DNA from: Paralithodes platypus
Taxonomy: Eukaryota > Arthropoda > Malacostraca > Decapoda > Lithodidae
Assembly: GCA_032716605.1 (NCBI GenBank)
Contig: CM064539.1
Span: 700,661-764,660 of the forward strand
Direction of reading: 5' to 3'
Length of the DNA: 64,000 bases
How positions within the stretch are numbered: position 1 is the first letter of the stretch; every line of letters begins with the position of its first letter. The translations under genes were made by a program, and so were the position numbers. The notes beneath the pieces are model-generated. The model searched no databases and was not told the origin of the DNA. It worked only from the letters and a program-made list of their open reading frames with translations. Of the stretch, positions 38,644 through 48,740 are shown piece by piece.

Positions 38644-38989
38644 GGTTTTATAGTAAATTATATTATATAGTAAAGAATGTTTTATATTATATGGTAAAGA
38701 ATTTTATTTTTATTGTATTTAAAAGCAACTAGCAGTAGGCCTATACTGTAATTATTGTGCTATGCAAAAGACTTTTAAAGTCATAGGCTAAAAAGTGTTC
38801 TATAATGTCTCCAAGTATCTGAACGAAACAGCTGCTCTAGTACGCATATTATTATTCACTTAATGCTCTGTGTATAGGAGACCCATCCTAAGCTGAATAC
38901 AATTGATTAACAGTTCCAGAATAATAAAAAAAAGTAGTCATCAGTTTTATAAAATCAAACTATAGCAGCTGGAATACATTGAAGGTCCG

Positions 38990-39340
38990 GGACAGTGGCT
39001 GTTTTTTGGGTCTATTAATTCATATATTCATTAATTTTTTTAGTTTCCTCGCTAGACCTCCATCAAACACCCCCTAAACCCCCCTTCAAGATCAATTTGT
39101 ACATTTTTCAGTAGAAAAATGTCCCGCCCTGATAGTATTACAAGCTCGCTTACGCTCGCCAGGAAAAAAACCACCTAAATAGCATGAAATGTCTTAAAAT
39201 TGACACCGAAATGGGCCGAAAGGTCTTAATATCGTCAAGCTAATGGGCCAAATGTCTTAAAATCTCAAAAGTAATGGGGCTAAACACGAGGGAGAAAGGG
39301 GACCAGAAAAACTACCTATCTCACCTTAAGCACAAAATGA
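38990..39340. mobile_element. M1-related MITE copy
   Basis: GGGTCTATTAATTCATATAT, CTCGCTAGACCTCCATCAAA, TTTTTCAGTAGAAAAATGTC, AAGCTCGCTTACGCTCGCCA and GAAATGGGCCGAAAGGTCTT recur at 49838-50197, 53659-53825 and 62438-62690. The right side ends near TTAA at 39336-39339. Confidence 0.65.
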
Positions 39341-39754
39341 TGTACTGTAATTTACCCTCGGCTGGAAACAAAGTAGACTACAGTATAGAACACTATAATT
39401 GTTAATAGGTGAACTGAGCAGCTTCTGTAGGGCAAGTGTCTTAGGAGAATTTGGGTGCCTAGATTTAATGTGATTTTACTTAGTTTACTAAAGTACCAAA
39501 TATAAAAAAAAAATACATTTTAGATTTACTTGGTACTATGTGATGGAATTTTGAATAAAATTACACAAAATATTGATATGTATATGAATGTTAACATGAT
39601 CATACCTGTACTAGTGATAATACAATACACTAGGGCCTACACTTAAATTTTAGGTTTTATACATTTGTTCTTTAGTTGGCAAACCAGATCTACAGATCGT
39701 ATTTTTACTAAAGGTAATTTCTCTCAAATGATCCTACGAAGTAGGAAAAGAAGG

Positions 39755-40030
39755 AGAGAGGATCTTCGACCTGCTGTGGCCCGTGGGACAAGGCCTCAAG
39801 ACAATCAACTCACCTGTTATACGGGCCAGGGACAAGACTACCTGGCATGGTAAGCCAAATCCAGCCCTTCCCTCCATCATCCAGTCCTACGTGGAGAATG
39901 GCCATCCTACTGCGACCACTGCTATAGCTACTACACTTGACTACCTGGGGCTCTTTTTGGACGATACGATGTTGGCCCGGATTTGTGTCCATACCAATGC
40001 CAACATTTATTTACTCAGGGGCAAGTACAG
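39755..40030 (+). pseudogene. piggyBac-like transposase, N-terminal part
   Basis: The frame reads IFDLLWPVGQGLK, then SPVIRARDKTTWHGKPNPA, TATTAIATTLDYLGLFLDD and TMLARICVHTNANIYLLRGK. This is the region before the first catalytic Asp of piggyBac transposases, where L-D-x-F/L-x-L-F and I-x-x-H/Q-T-N are conserved. It stops at the LINE insertion after AAGTACAG (40023-40030). Confidence 0.85.
40023..40030. repeat. Target-site duplication AAGTACAG (left)
   Basis: Identical 8-mer at 42370-42377. Together they bracket LINE R4. Confidence 0.9.
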
Positions 40031-42369
40031 TGTATGTGTGGATGAACGAATGAAGAAATCTGTGATGGATGCTAGGGTGTATAGGGGTATTGGAGGGGGT
40101 CTGTCTGATCATTATGTAGTGGTAGCTAAGGTTAGGATACAAAAGAAGTGGGTGAGGAGAGCTGGAGGGAGGCGAGAGGAGGGTGGAATGGTGAGGAGGG
40201 TGGAGAGGTTGCAGGAGGAGGAAGTCAGGGAGGAGTACAGGAGAGCAGTGGAAAGACGACTAGGTGGGTTCGACCTGGAAGTTATGGAGGAAGTGGAGGA
40301 GATGAACAAGGTGTTTAAGGATGAGATCTGTGCAGCATGTGAGGAGGTGTGTGGAGTGAGGAGAAGAGGGAGGGGAGTGAAAGGTACATCATGGTGGACA
40401 GAAGAGGTAAGAATAGCTGTGGAAGAAAAGAAGAAGGCATATAGAGAGTGGTTGGGTAGTAGAGGGAATGAAGATTCCGAGAGACAGAAACGAGCGAGGT
40501 ACGTGGAGAGTAAGAGGGTGGTGAAGAGAGTAGTGAAGGAAAGTAAGAGAAGAGTAGATGAGGAATTTGGAAGGAATCTGAGTGTAAAATGGAGGGAGAG
40601 TAAGAAACTGTTCTGGAAAGAAGTCAAGAAAGTTAGGGAAGGTAGCAAGGGAAACAGTAAGGGTGTGAAAGATAAGAATAGGAGAATGCTAGCCGAGAAG
40701 CAAGAGAGAGTCGAAAGATGGCGGGAGTACTTCAGTGAGTTGCTAAATGTAAGGAATGAAGAGCCAGCAAACATAGCTGGATATGGTATGGGAGGGAGAA
40801 GAAGAGAAGTAGTGGAGGAGAAGGTGGAGGTGGGGATCAGGAGGTCAGAAGTGTGGGAAGCCATGAAAAGAGTGAAGTTGGGGAAAGCACCAGGAACAGA
40901 TGGAGTGTGTGGGGAAATGTTGAGGTATGGTGGTGAGATAGTGATAGAATGGGTATGGAAAATGTGCAAACTAGCATGGGAGAAGGGGAGTGCACCCAAT
41001 GACTGGAAGACTGGCATAATAGTCCCCCTATATAAGGGCAAAGGGGAAAGAGGAGTGTGTGGTAACCACCGAGGAATATGTCTTCTAAGCGTAGTAGGGA
41101 AGGTATACAGTAGGGTAGTGATTGAGAGAGTGAGAGTGAGAACGGAGAAATGGATAGGCGACGAGCAGGGAGGTTTTAGGAAGGGAAGAGGATGTGTAGA
41201 TCAGATTTTTACCCTGAATTGTGTTGTGGAGAAGAAACAAAAGGTGTATGTTGCCTTTATGGACTTGGAGAAGGCCTATGACAGAGTGGATAGAGAAGGT
41301 TTGTGGAAAGTACTTAGAATATACGGAGTAGAGGGCAAGTTGCTGAAAGCAGTGAAGAGCATGTATGAGGGTGCAAAGGCGGCAGTACGTGTGGAGAGTG
41401 AGCAGAGCGAGTTCTTTGACCTGAATGTTGGTTTGAAACGGGTGTGTGATGTCCCCGTGGTTGTTTACTGTATATATGGATGGAGTCATGAAAGAAATCC
41501 TATCAAGAGCAGTGGATGTTGGTGTATCGCTGAAAAGGGAGGGAATTGAGTGGAAGCTACCTATACTGCTGTTTGCGGATGATACAGTTCTGATGAGTGA
41601 TAATGAATGGGAGTTGCAGGGTCTGGTAAATGAGTTTGGAACAGTGTGCGAAAAACGGAATTTGAAGGTAAATACGGGGAAGAGCAAGGTTATGGTCTTC
41701 GAAAGGGGTGAAGTCACAGAGTGTGAGGTGAAGCTGAACGGTCAGGCTATGGAGATCGTCAACTCTTTAAGTATCTGGGCAGTGTGTTGAGTAAAGATGG
41801 GACTATGGATGAAGAAGTGCGGGAGAGGGTACAACAGGGGAAGAGGGTTGTAGGAACGCTAAAAGCAGTAACAAGAAATAGGGTGGTCAGTATGGAAGTG
41901 AAGAAGTCCTTGCATGACAGTGTGGTAATCCCGACACTGACTTACGGAAGCGAAGCATGGACGTTGGTTGAGAGACTCAGACCAAGAGTGAGAGCAGTGG
42001 AAATGAATTACTTAAGGAGTGTGTGCGGAGTTACATGGAGGGATAGACAGACTAATGAGGAAGTAAGAAGGAGGTGTGGTGTGGAGGTAGATGTGCTGGA
42101 AAGTGTGAAAAGGAACAACTTGAGATGGTTCGGCCATATGGAACGTATGGAAAGCGAGAGAATGACTAAGAGGGTGTACGAGAGCGAGGTGGAGGGACAG
42201 GGAGGGAGAGGTAGACCGAATATGAGGTGGAAGGATGGAGTGAGGAACTACATGAACGAAGGCGGTGCTGGTTAGGGGGAGGGGTGTTGACTGACTGGGG
42301 ACAGAGGTGCATGGGGGCGGTTCGTTCATGGCCACCCCTTCGGGGATCACGGCATCAGGCAATAGATAG
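40031..42369 (+). mobile_element. RTE-like LINE R4, inserted in the piggyBac transposase
   Basis: It begins inside the endonuclease (RGIGGGLSDHYVVVAKVR), so it is 5'-truncated. Then follow a charged linker, RT motifs KLGKAPGTDGVCGEMLRYG, DWKTGIIVPLYKGKG, FMDLEKAYDRVDREGLWKV, and, after a 2-bp deletion near 41443, [20 protein letters not shown] and the 3' part [29 protein letters not shown]. It ends GGGGATCACGGCATCAGGCA with an ATAG tail. Compared with R5 it has three small deletions, which break the frame at 41443 and 41768. About 95% similar to R5 by eye. Confidence 0.93.
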
Positions 42370-42770
42370 AAGTACAGGAACGTCGACTCACACACTCTTC
42401 GCCATGTGGATATAATGGAACTCAAGGCACTGTTGGGGAGCCTCGTCATGACAGTTGTAAAGAAGGACAAACACGTTCGTACCTCTGAAATGTGGGACAA
42501 GGTCGAAGGGTGTCCTCTGTACAGGTGTACCATGGCCGAGCGATGTTTCGCCTTCCTGATATGATGTCTACGTTTCGACGACTTTGCAACACGGCAGGAG
42601 AGGGTGAAAGACGACAGATTGGCACCCCTTCAGTTATTATGGGACGCCTTTGTTCGCCACTGCAAGGAACACTACCATTCTGGCCCTCACCTGACTGTGG
42701 ACGAGCAGCTCATCGGCTTCTGCGGAAACTGTTCCTTCCGCTTGTACATCCCCAACAAACCTGCCAAGTA
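42370..42770 (+). pseudogene. piggyBac-like transposase, continuation with catalytic Asp
   Basis: After the repeated AAGTACAG the same protein resumes: KYRNVDSHTLRHVDIMELKA, LLGSLVMTVVKKDKHVRTSE, MWDKVEGCPLYRCTMAERCF. A TGA at about 42561 stands where an Arg codon is expected (a CGA to TGA change), then CLRFDDFATRQERV, LAPLQLLWDAFVRHCKEHY and LTVDEQLIGFCGNCSFRLYI PNKPAK. The VDEQ Asp belongs to the DDD triad. The frame ends at AA|GTAAGT (about 42770), possibly an intron donor. No later part was found. Confidence 0.87.
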
Positions 42771-43089
42771 AGTTACCTGAATTTTTTGTTTTTTTTATTA
42801 TCTTTTCATTGCCAGACAGGCACATACTAAATTTAGTTTTCTTGTCATTACTTATCTGCCTTTCCCGAGAGTTAAGTGTCCAGTAATACTTACCTTTCAT
42901 CACAATCATCAAATGATTATCAAGAATTAGTGCATTTCTTGTTGCAAATGTACCTGTTCATTATTATAAAGTAAACCCAATTTCCCAGACGACCATCCCT
43001 TTTACTCCAACAATACTCGAATCAACCCTTCATCTCAATTTTTTTTTAAATTTATTTCGCTTACCTACCTACCTACCTATGTTGAGTTT

Positions 43090-43455
43090 GCCACTGCTAG
43101 TGGCACCGAGGAGCGCATCGCCCTTTGTGAAAGTTTTAAAATTGGTGCAGCAGACTGTTCGAAGGGGCGGAGCGCTCCCCTGCGAAGATGGACTCGTCTG
43201 GCACTTTTTGTAGTTCAAAATCGAGCTCTCGTGAAGCTGTCTAACGAGACGCCCCTCATGACTCTTACTCGCCGCTGGAGTTTGTTGAAGAGATGTGGGC
43301 CTCTATGTGATAACCAGCCCTCTCGCAGAGAGCCTATAGCACCCCGATTTTTCATCTATGGGATACCGCATTCCCAGCTTCTATCACTGAACTTCATTGC
43401 TATTGGAGTATGTAGATTAGTTACAAAACCCTCTGCGATTTTCCACATATATATT
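43090..43455 (-). mobile_element. LINE family W 3' fragment
   Basis: Nucleotide copy of the 7530-7915 fragment (GATGGACTCGTCTGGCACTT, GTTTGTTGAAGAGATGTGGG, CTCTCGCAGAGAGCC). The minus frame is more decayed. Confidence 0.75.
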
Positions 43456-43589
43456 CTGAATTAAAATGAAAATGAAAATTTAAAACTTGCAAACAAAGCA
43501 AGTAACGTTCCCTTCTACGCTCCAACGAATACAGCTTTAGTGACTTTAAATGATCCCAATAGTGTAACTGTTTTACCGAGTTTATATGC

Positions 43590-44210
43590 GAGGTCCCATC
43601 TGAGTGTCGTAAGAGGCGACTAAAGAGGTTGGGTCTGTGGGCTTGCGACCCCCACCCGGAAAAAAATACCTAAGCAAAGAAAAACGGACGAATAGCCTCG
43701 GATGCAGACGGAACCTATGTTGACGAACCACGACCGACTAAGGACATTCCTTCGGACATTCTGAGAATGGCTACATGGAATGTTAGTGGCATGAATGATG
43801 GCACAAAAGAGAGAGAGGTTCTGGAAGTGCTAGTGAATGCCAGGCTGGATATATGTGGAATGACAGACCAAATGGAAAGGTTCAGATGTGAGAGTGGGGG
43901 AGTGTGGAATGGGTGTGTGTGCTGGAGTGAGTGAAGGAACAGCGAGAGAAGGTGCGTGTTTGTTTGTAAGTAGCAAATGGAAGGAATGTGTAAGAGAGTA
44001 TGGGTCTGTGGGTGAGAATGAAAGTAGGAATACAAACGTGGGTGATTGTGTGTGTGTATGCCCGACAGAGGATAAACTTGAAAGAAAGAAAGAGGAGTTC
44101 TGGATGAATGTGGAGGCGTGCCTGGAGAAGTTTGACAAGAACGAAAGAATATTTCTGATTGGGGATATGAATGGTAAGGTGGGTGATAGGAAAGTTGAGG
44201 GAGTGTACAA
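43590..44210 (+). mobile_element. RTE-like LINE R5, 5' UTR and endonuclease part 1
   Basis: The 5' sequence is GTAAGAGGCGACTAAAGAGG and CCCCCACCCGGAAAA. It then reads RMATWNVSGMNDGTKEREVL, ARLDICGMT and later [20 protein letters not shown], the endonuclease start and GDMN motif. It is interrupted near 44210 by an insertion and resumes at 44945. Confidence 0.8.
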
Positions 44211-44427
44211 AGGAGTACAAAGGAAATCAAGCAACAACAGGTCTAGTGACCCTTCTAGGTTGCTTGTCCTCCAAAACACTGAGGATCAAGTGTCCAAACA
44301 GTGGTTTAGAGTGGGTAAGGGAACATTGGAAAGGGAATTACTGCCCTGGAACTAATGTCCGTGGCAGGATTAGGAAGTTAGTAGAGGACAGATGGGTTAG
44401 TAACTGAGGGGGGATAAAATAAAGTTA
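44211..44427. repeat. Repeat shared with 48387-48530
   Basis: GGTACAAAGGAAATCAAGCA-like start, then CTTCTAGGTTGCTTGTCCTC, CTGAGGATCAAGTGTCCAAA and CTGCCCTGGAACTAATGTCC are present in both places. The 48387 copy lacks AACATTGGAAAGG. Identity unknown. Confidence 0.7.
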
Positions 44428-44944
44428 TTAATTTACAAACGCAGTCAGTCGCGGGTTTGATGAGAGATATTTGTCTAGGCGGAGTTTAAATGAATCAACG
44501 GTGATGCAGTCTATAACGTTTCGGGGAAGCCCATTCCACAAGTTGACAACTCGATTGAAGAAGAAATTCTTAGATTCGTGCGAGTTAAAAGATTTACCAA
44601 TAATTTTGCAACCGTTTCCCCGCGTGTAATTAGATTGGTCGATAGTGAAGTACTTACTACAGTTCATATTGTCGATACCTTTGATGATTTTGAACACTTG
44701 AATTAAGTCACCTCTTAATCTGCGCTGGGTTAAAGGAAATAGATTTAATTCTCTAAGACGCTCTTCGTATGGTTTGTTCTTTAGGCTAGGTATCATTTTG
44801 GTAACTCTATGTTGAACTCGTTCTAGCTTGTTTATATCTTTTTGGTAATAAGGGCACCAGGATTGAACGCAGTATTCCAGAAGAGGGCGGACTAAGGAAT
44901 TGTAAAGGGTTAGGATAACTTCTTTGGATTTATGCTCAAATGAC
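44428..44944 (-). mobile_element. CR1-like LINE 3' fragment within R5
   Basis: The minus strand reads FIGRSFEHKSKEVILTLYNS, LVRPLLEYCVQSWCPYYQKD, INKLERVQHRVTKMIPSLKN and FFFNRVVNLWNGLPRNVIDC, the terminal block of a CR1-like reverse transcriptase of a third subfamily. Inserted in LINE R5. Confidence 0.9.
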
Positions 44945-47425
44945 CTGCCTATAAAGCAGGGAGGGTGGGGGGTACCATCATAAGTGAATGGGAATGGTAG
45001 GGCGCTTGTGGACGTATGTGTGGGGAGGAGCTGTGGATAGCTAACACCTTCTTCCGACACAGAATGATCCACAGGTACACATGGAAACGGGTGTGTGGAC
45101 GATGGAGGATGAGACAGTGGTGGAACGAAAGTCATAGATTGATTATGTATGTGTGGATGAACGAATGAAGAAATCTGTGATGGATGCTAGGGTGTATAGG
45201 GGTATTGGAGGGGGCCTGTCTGATCATTATGTAGTGGTATCTAAGGTTAGGATACCAAAGAAGTGGGTGAGGAGAGCTGGAGGGAGGCGAGAGGAGGGTG
45301 GAATGGTGAGGAGGGTGGAGAGGTTGCACGAGGAGGAAGTCAGGGAGGAGTGGAAAGACTACTAGGTGGATTCGACCTGGAAGTTATGGAGGAAGTGGAG
45401 GAGATGAGCAAGGTGTTTAAGGATGAGATCTGTGCAGCATGTGAGGAGGTGTGTGGAGTGAGGAGAAGAGGGAGGAGAGTGAAAGGTACAGCATGGTGGA
45501 CAGAAGAGTTAAGAATAGTTGTGGAAGAAAAGAAGAAAGCATATAGAGTGTGGTTGGGTAGTAGAGGAATGAAGATTTCGAGAGACAGAAACGAGCGAGG
45601 TACGTGGAGGGTAAGAGGGTGGTGAAGAGAGTAGTGAAGGAAAGTAAGAGAAGAGTAGATGAGGAATTTAGAAGGAATCTGAGTGTAAAATGGAGGGAGA
45701 GTAAGAAACTGTTCTGGAAATAAGTCAAGAAAGTTAGGGAAGGTAGCAAGGGAAACAGTAAGGGTGTGAACGATAAGAATAGGAGAATGCTAGCCGAGAA
45801 GCAAGAGAGTCGAAAGATGGGAGTACTTCAATGAGTTGCTAAATGTAAGGAATGAAAAGCCAGCAAACATATCTGGATATGGTATGGGAGGGAGAAGAAG
45901 AGAAGTAGTGGAGGAGGAGGTGGGGATCAGAAGTGTGGGAGGCCATGAAAAGAGTGAAGTTGGGGAAAGCAGGAACAGATGGAGTGTGTGGGGAAATGTT
46001 GAGGTATGGTGGTGAGATAGTGATCGAATGGGTATGGAAAATGTGCAAACTAGCATGGGAGAAGGGGAGTGCACCCAATGACTGGAAGACTGGCATAATA
46101 GTCCCCCTATATAAGGGGAAAGAGGAGTGTCTGAGGAATATGTCTTCTAAGCGTAGTAGGGAAGGTATACAGTAGGGTAGTGATTGAGAGAGAGTGAGAA
46201 CGGAGAAGTGGATAGGCGACGAGCAGGGAGGTTTTAGGAAGGGAAGAGGATGTGTAGATCAGATTTTTACCCTGAATTGTGTTGTGGAGAAATATCTGGA
46301 GAAGAAACAAAAGGTATATGTTGCCTTTATGGACTTGGAGAAGGCCTATGACAGAGTGGATAGAGAAGATTTGTGGAAAGTACTTAGAATATACGGAGTA
46401 GATGGCAAGTTGCTGAAAGCAGTGAAGAGCATGTATGAGGGTGCAAAGGCGGCAGTACGTGTGGAGAGTGAGCAGAGCGAGTTCTTTGACCTGAATGTTG
46501 GTTTGAAACAGGGGTGTGTGATGTCCCCGTGGTTGTTTACTGTATATATGGATGGAGTCATGAAAGAAATACTGTCAAGAGCAGTGGATGTTGGTGTATC
46601 GCTGAAAAGGGAGGGAATTGAGTGGAAGCTACCTATACTGCTGTTTGCGGATGATACAGTTCTGATGAGTGATAATGAATGGGAGTTGCAGGGTCTGGTA
46701 AATGAGTTTGGAACAGTGTGCGAAAAACGGAATTTGAAGGTAAATGCGGGGAAGAGCAAGGTTATGGTCTTCGAAAGGGGTGAAGTCACAGAGTGTGAGG
46801 TGAAGCTGAACGGTCAGGCTATGGAGATCGTCAACTCTTTTAAGTATCTGGGCAGTGTGTTGAGTAAAGATGGGACTATGGATGAAGAAGTGCGGGAGAG
46901 GGTAAAACCGGGGAAGAGGGTTGTAGGAACGCTGAAAGCAGTAACAAGAAATAGGGTGGTCAGTATGGAAGTGATGAAGTCCTTGCAGGACAGTGTGGTA
47001 ATCCCGACACTGACTTACGGAAGCGAAGCATGGACGTTGGTTGAGAGACTCAGACCAAGAGGGAGAGCAGTGGAAATTAATTACTTAATAAGTGCGTGCG
47101 GAGTTACATGGAGGGATAGACAGACTAATGAGGAAGTAAGAGAGGTGTGGTGTGGAGGTGGATGTGCTGGAGAGTGTGAAGGGGAACAACTTGAGATGGT
47201 TCGGCCATATGGAACGTATGGAAAGCGAGAGAATGACTAAGAGGGTGTATGAGAGCGAGGTGGAGGGACAGAGAGGGAGAGTTAGACCGATAGAGAGTTG
47301 GAAGGATGGAGTGAGGATGTATATGAAAGAGGGCGGTGCTGGTTGGGGGGAGGTGCATGGGGGCGGTTCGTTCGTGGCCACCCCTTTGGGGATCACTGAG
47401 TCAGGCAATATAGATATAGATATGA
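44945..47425 (+). mobile_element. RTE-like LINE R5, endonuclease part 2 to 3' end
   Basis: Resumes with [28 protein letters not shown] and GIGGGLSDHYVVVSKVR. The linker has several small deletions relative to R4 (for example at about 45350, 45790 and 45915). RT and C-terminal parts follow, with 3' end GGGGATCACTGAGTCAGGCA and an ATAG-like tail at about 47408-47425. Confidence 0.9.
46194..47240 (+). CDS. RTE-like LINE R5 reverse transcriptase (open, 348 codons)
   Basis: Longest uninterrupted RT of this family in the window. Motifs: EKWIGDEQGGFRKGRGCVDQ, motif A FMDLEKAYDRVDREDLWKVL, NVGLKQGCVMSPWLFTVYMD, catalytic [19 protein letters not shown], then [39 protein letters not shown], and YGSEAWTLVERLRPRGRAVE. 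The N-terminal part is lost to frameshifts upstream and the last residues run out of frame after 47140. Clade assignment to RTE is tentative. Confidence 0.85.
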   Translation: MRTEKWIGDEQGGFRKGRGCVDQIFTLNCVVEKYLEKKQKVYVAFMDLEKAYDRVDREDLWKVLRIYGVDGKLLKAVKSMYEGAKAAVRVESEQSEFFDLNVGLKQGCVMSPWLFTVYMDGVMKEILSRAVDVGVSLKREGIEWKLPILLFADDTVLMSDNEWELQGLVNEFGTVCEKRNLKVNAGKSKVMVFERGEVTECEVKLNGQAMEIVNSFKYLGSVLSKDGTMDEEVRERVKPGKRVVGTLKAVTRNRVVSMEVMKSLQDSVVIPTLTYGSEAWTLVERLRPRGRAVEINYLISACGVTWRDRQTNEEVREVWCGGGCAGECEGEQLEMVRPYGTYGKREND

Positions 47426-47429
47426 GGTG

Positions 47430-47770
47430 AAGTTCCTTTGTACACTTTCCAAGTCATTAATTTCACCTGCTTTGTATGGGGATGTTAATACATCAAAGTA
47501 TTCTAGCCGCGGTAGCACCAGGGATTTGAAGAGTTATCATAAGCAATTCGCCGCGAGTTTTAAATGTACGTAAAATCCAACTTGTTAGCCGTTTCGCAGC
47601 TGCAACTTTGACCTAGTTATGTTCTTTGAATCTCATATTTTCAGACATTATCACCCCCAGGTCTTTCACATTGTCTTTAGGTTCTATTATGTGGTTGGAT
47701 TCAGTTCTGTAACTTGTGTTCTCTTTAATGAAATTATCATCTCTGCCCATCTGTTCCCATGTATATAGTA
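47430..47770 (-). mobile_element. CR1/Jockey-like LINE fragment
   Basis: The minus strand reads RLEYFDVLTSPYKAGEINDL then ESVQRNFTS, and further NHIIEPKDNVKDLGVIMSEN. This is the thumb region of a non-LTR reverse transcriptase, in broken frames. Confidence 0.7.
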
Positions 47771-47779
47771 TTTACATGT

Positions 47780-48386
47780 GTGGAGAAGTTCCACCCATAC
47801 TTTAGTTTAGCCGTTCTTTCAGGTTACAGTTAAACTCAGAACATGCCAAATAATTATTGCTCAAACAGAATACCATAGTGACAATTTCCTTTGAAATTTT
47901 ACAGATACCCAAAGATTGTATTCGCCTTGGGAATTGCACTAGTTAAGGTTTTAAACAGCCATTAAAATTTTGCTCTATATTTTAGGAGAGAATGCGAGAA
48001 TCCAAATGAAAGTGGCATCAGGCATAAAGACAGTGCTCCAGGATAATTCATAAATCCCTTAAACAAAATAAAATGAAAATTTCTAGGACTTAATGTAGGC
48101 CCATTATGTTTACAGATCAATGCAAGAAAACTTAATATTTCTTAATTTCTTAGCCAAGTTTTAAGTGCTAAATCATTGATAATTTTGTTTTTAAAGTTTT
48201 ATTTAAATTTAAAAAAATTATAATTATTCAGTCATCCAGAACTTATCACCTAAGGAAATTTGAAACATAGTTAAATTCATAATTTTATTTACATAGTTAT
48301 TTAATGAAGTAACAAATAGATTAAACAAAAAAAATCTTTTACACAATTTAAGTGCTTTAGACAAATCCCGGGATCCCAAAAGGGGT
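47780..48386. other. Intergenic, AT-rich, nothing recognised
   Basis: No open frame of note and no bounded repeat. Confidence 0.4.
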
Positions 48387-48530
48387 ACAAAGGAAATCAA
48401 GCAACAACAGGTCTAGTGACTCTTCTAGGTTGCTTGTCCTCCAAAACACTGAGGATCAAGTGTCCAAACAGTGGTTTAGAGTGGGTAAGGGAATTACTGC
48501 CCTGGAACTAATGTCCGTGGCAGGGTGGTG
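48387..48530. repeat. Second copy of the 44211-44427 repeat
   Basis: GGGTACAAAGGAAATCAAGC through GGAACTAATGTCCGTGGCAG, nearly identical over about 140 bp. Confidence 0.75.
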
Positions 48531-48559
48531 GTAGAGTCAGTGTCCCAGGCGGATCGTTA

Positions 48560-48740
48560 GTAGTGTGTAGCCAAGAATAGTTTTTCCGGGTGGAGGGTTG
48601 CAAACCCAACCTCTTCAGTGGCCTTTAACATCAAACAGGAAGCACGGTAGCCATATTCGAACCCCTTACCCACATGGGGGAATAAGAGTCAAATACGCGA
48701 ACTCCACAGCGTGCTAGTTAGTCGCTGGCTTAACAGGCTA
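48560..48740 (-). mobile_element. LINE 5' fragment plus tRNA-like SINE fragment
   Basis: The reverse complement gives GAAGAGGTTGGGTTTGCAAC and CCACCCGGAAAAAC, similar to the R5 5' region (43600-43665). Next to it the reverse complement has GACTAACTAGCACGCTGTGG and GGGGTTCGAATATGG, which resemble tRNA A and B boxes. Confidence 0.5.

Noticed and set aside
40112..41041. 309-codon minus-strand frame rich in Ser, Leu, Thr and Pro
   Set aside because: It lies antisense to the LINE R4 coding region and mirrors its codon pattern; similar antisense frames occur opposite R5 (45417-46096, 46346-46789).
39783..41549. 588-codon open frame on the plus strand as a single host protein
   Set aside because: It is a fusion by insertion: piggyBac transposase up to 40030, then LINE R4, separated by an exact target duplication.
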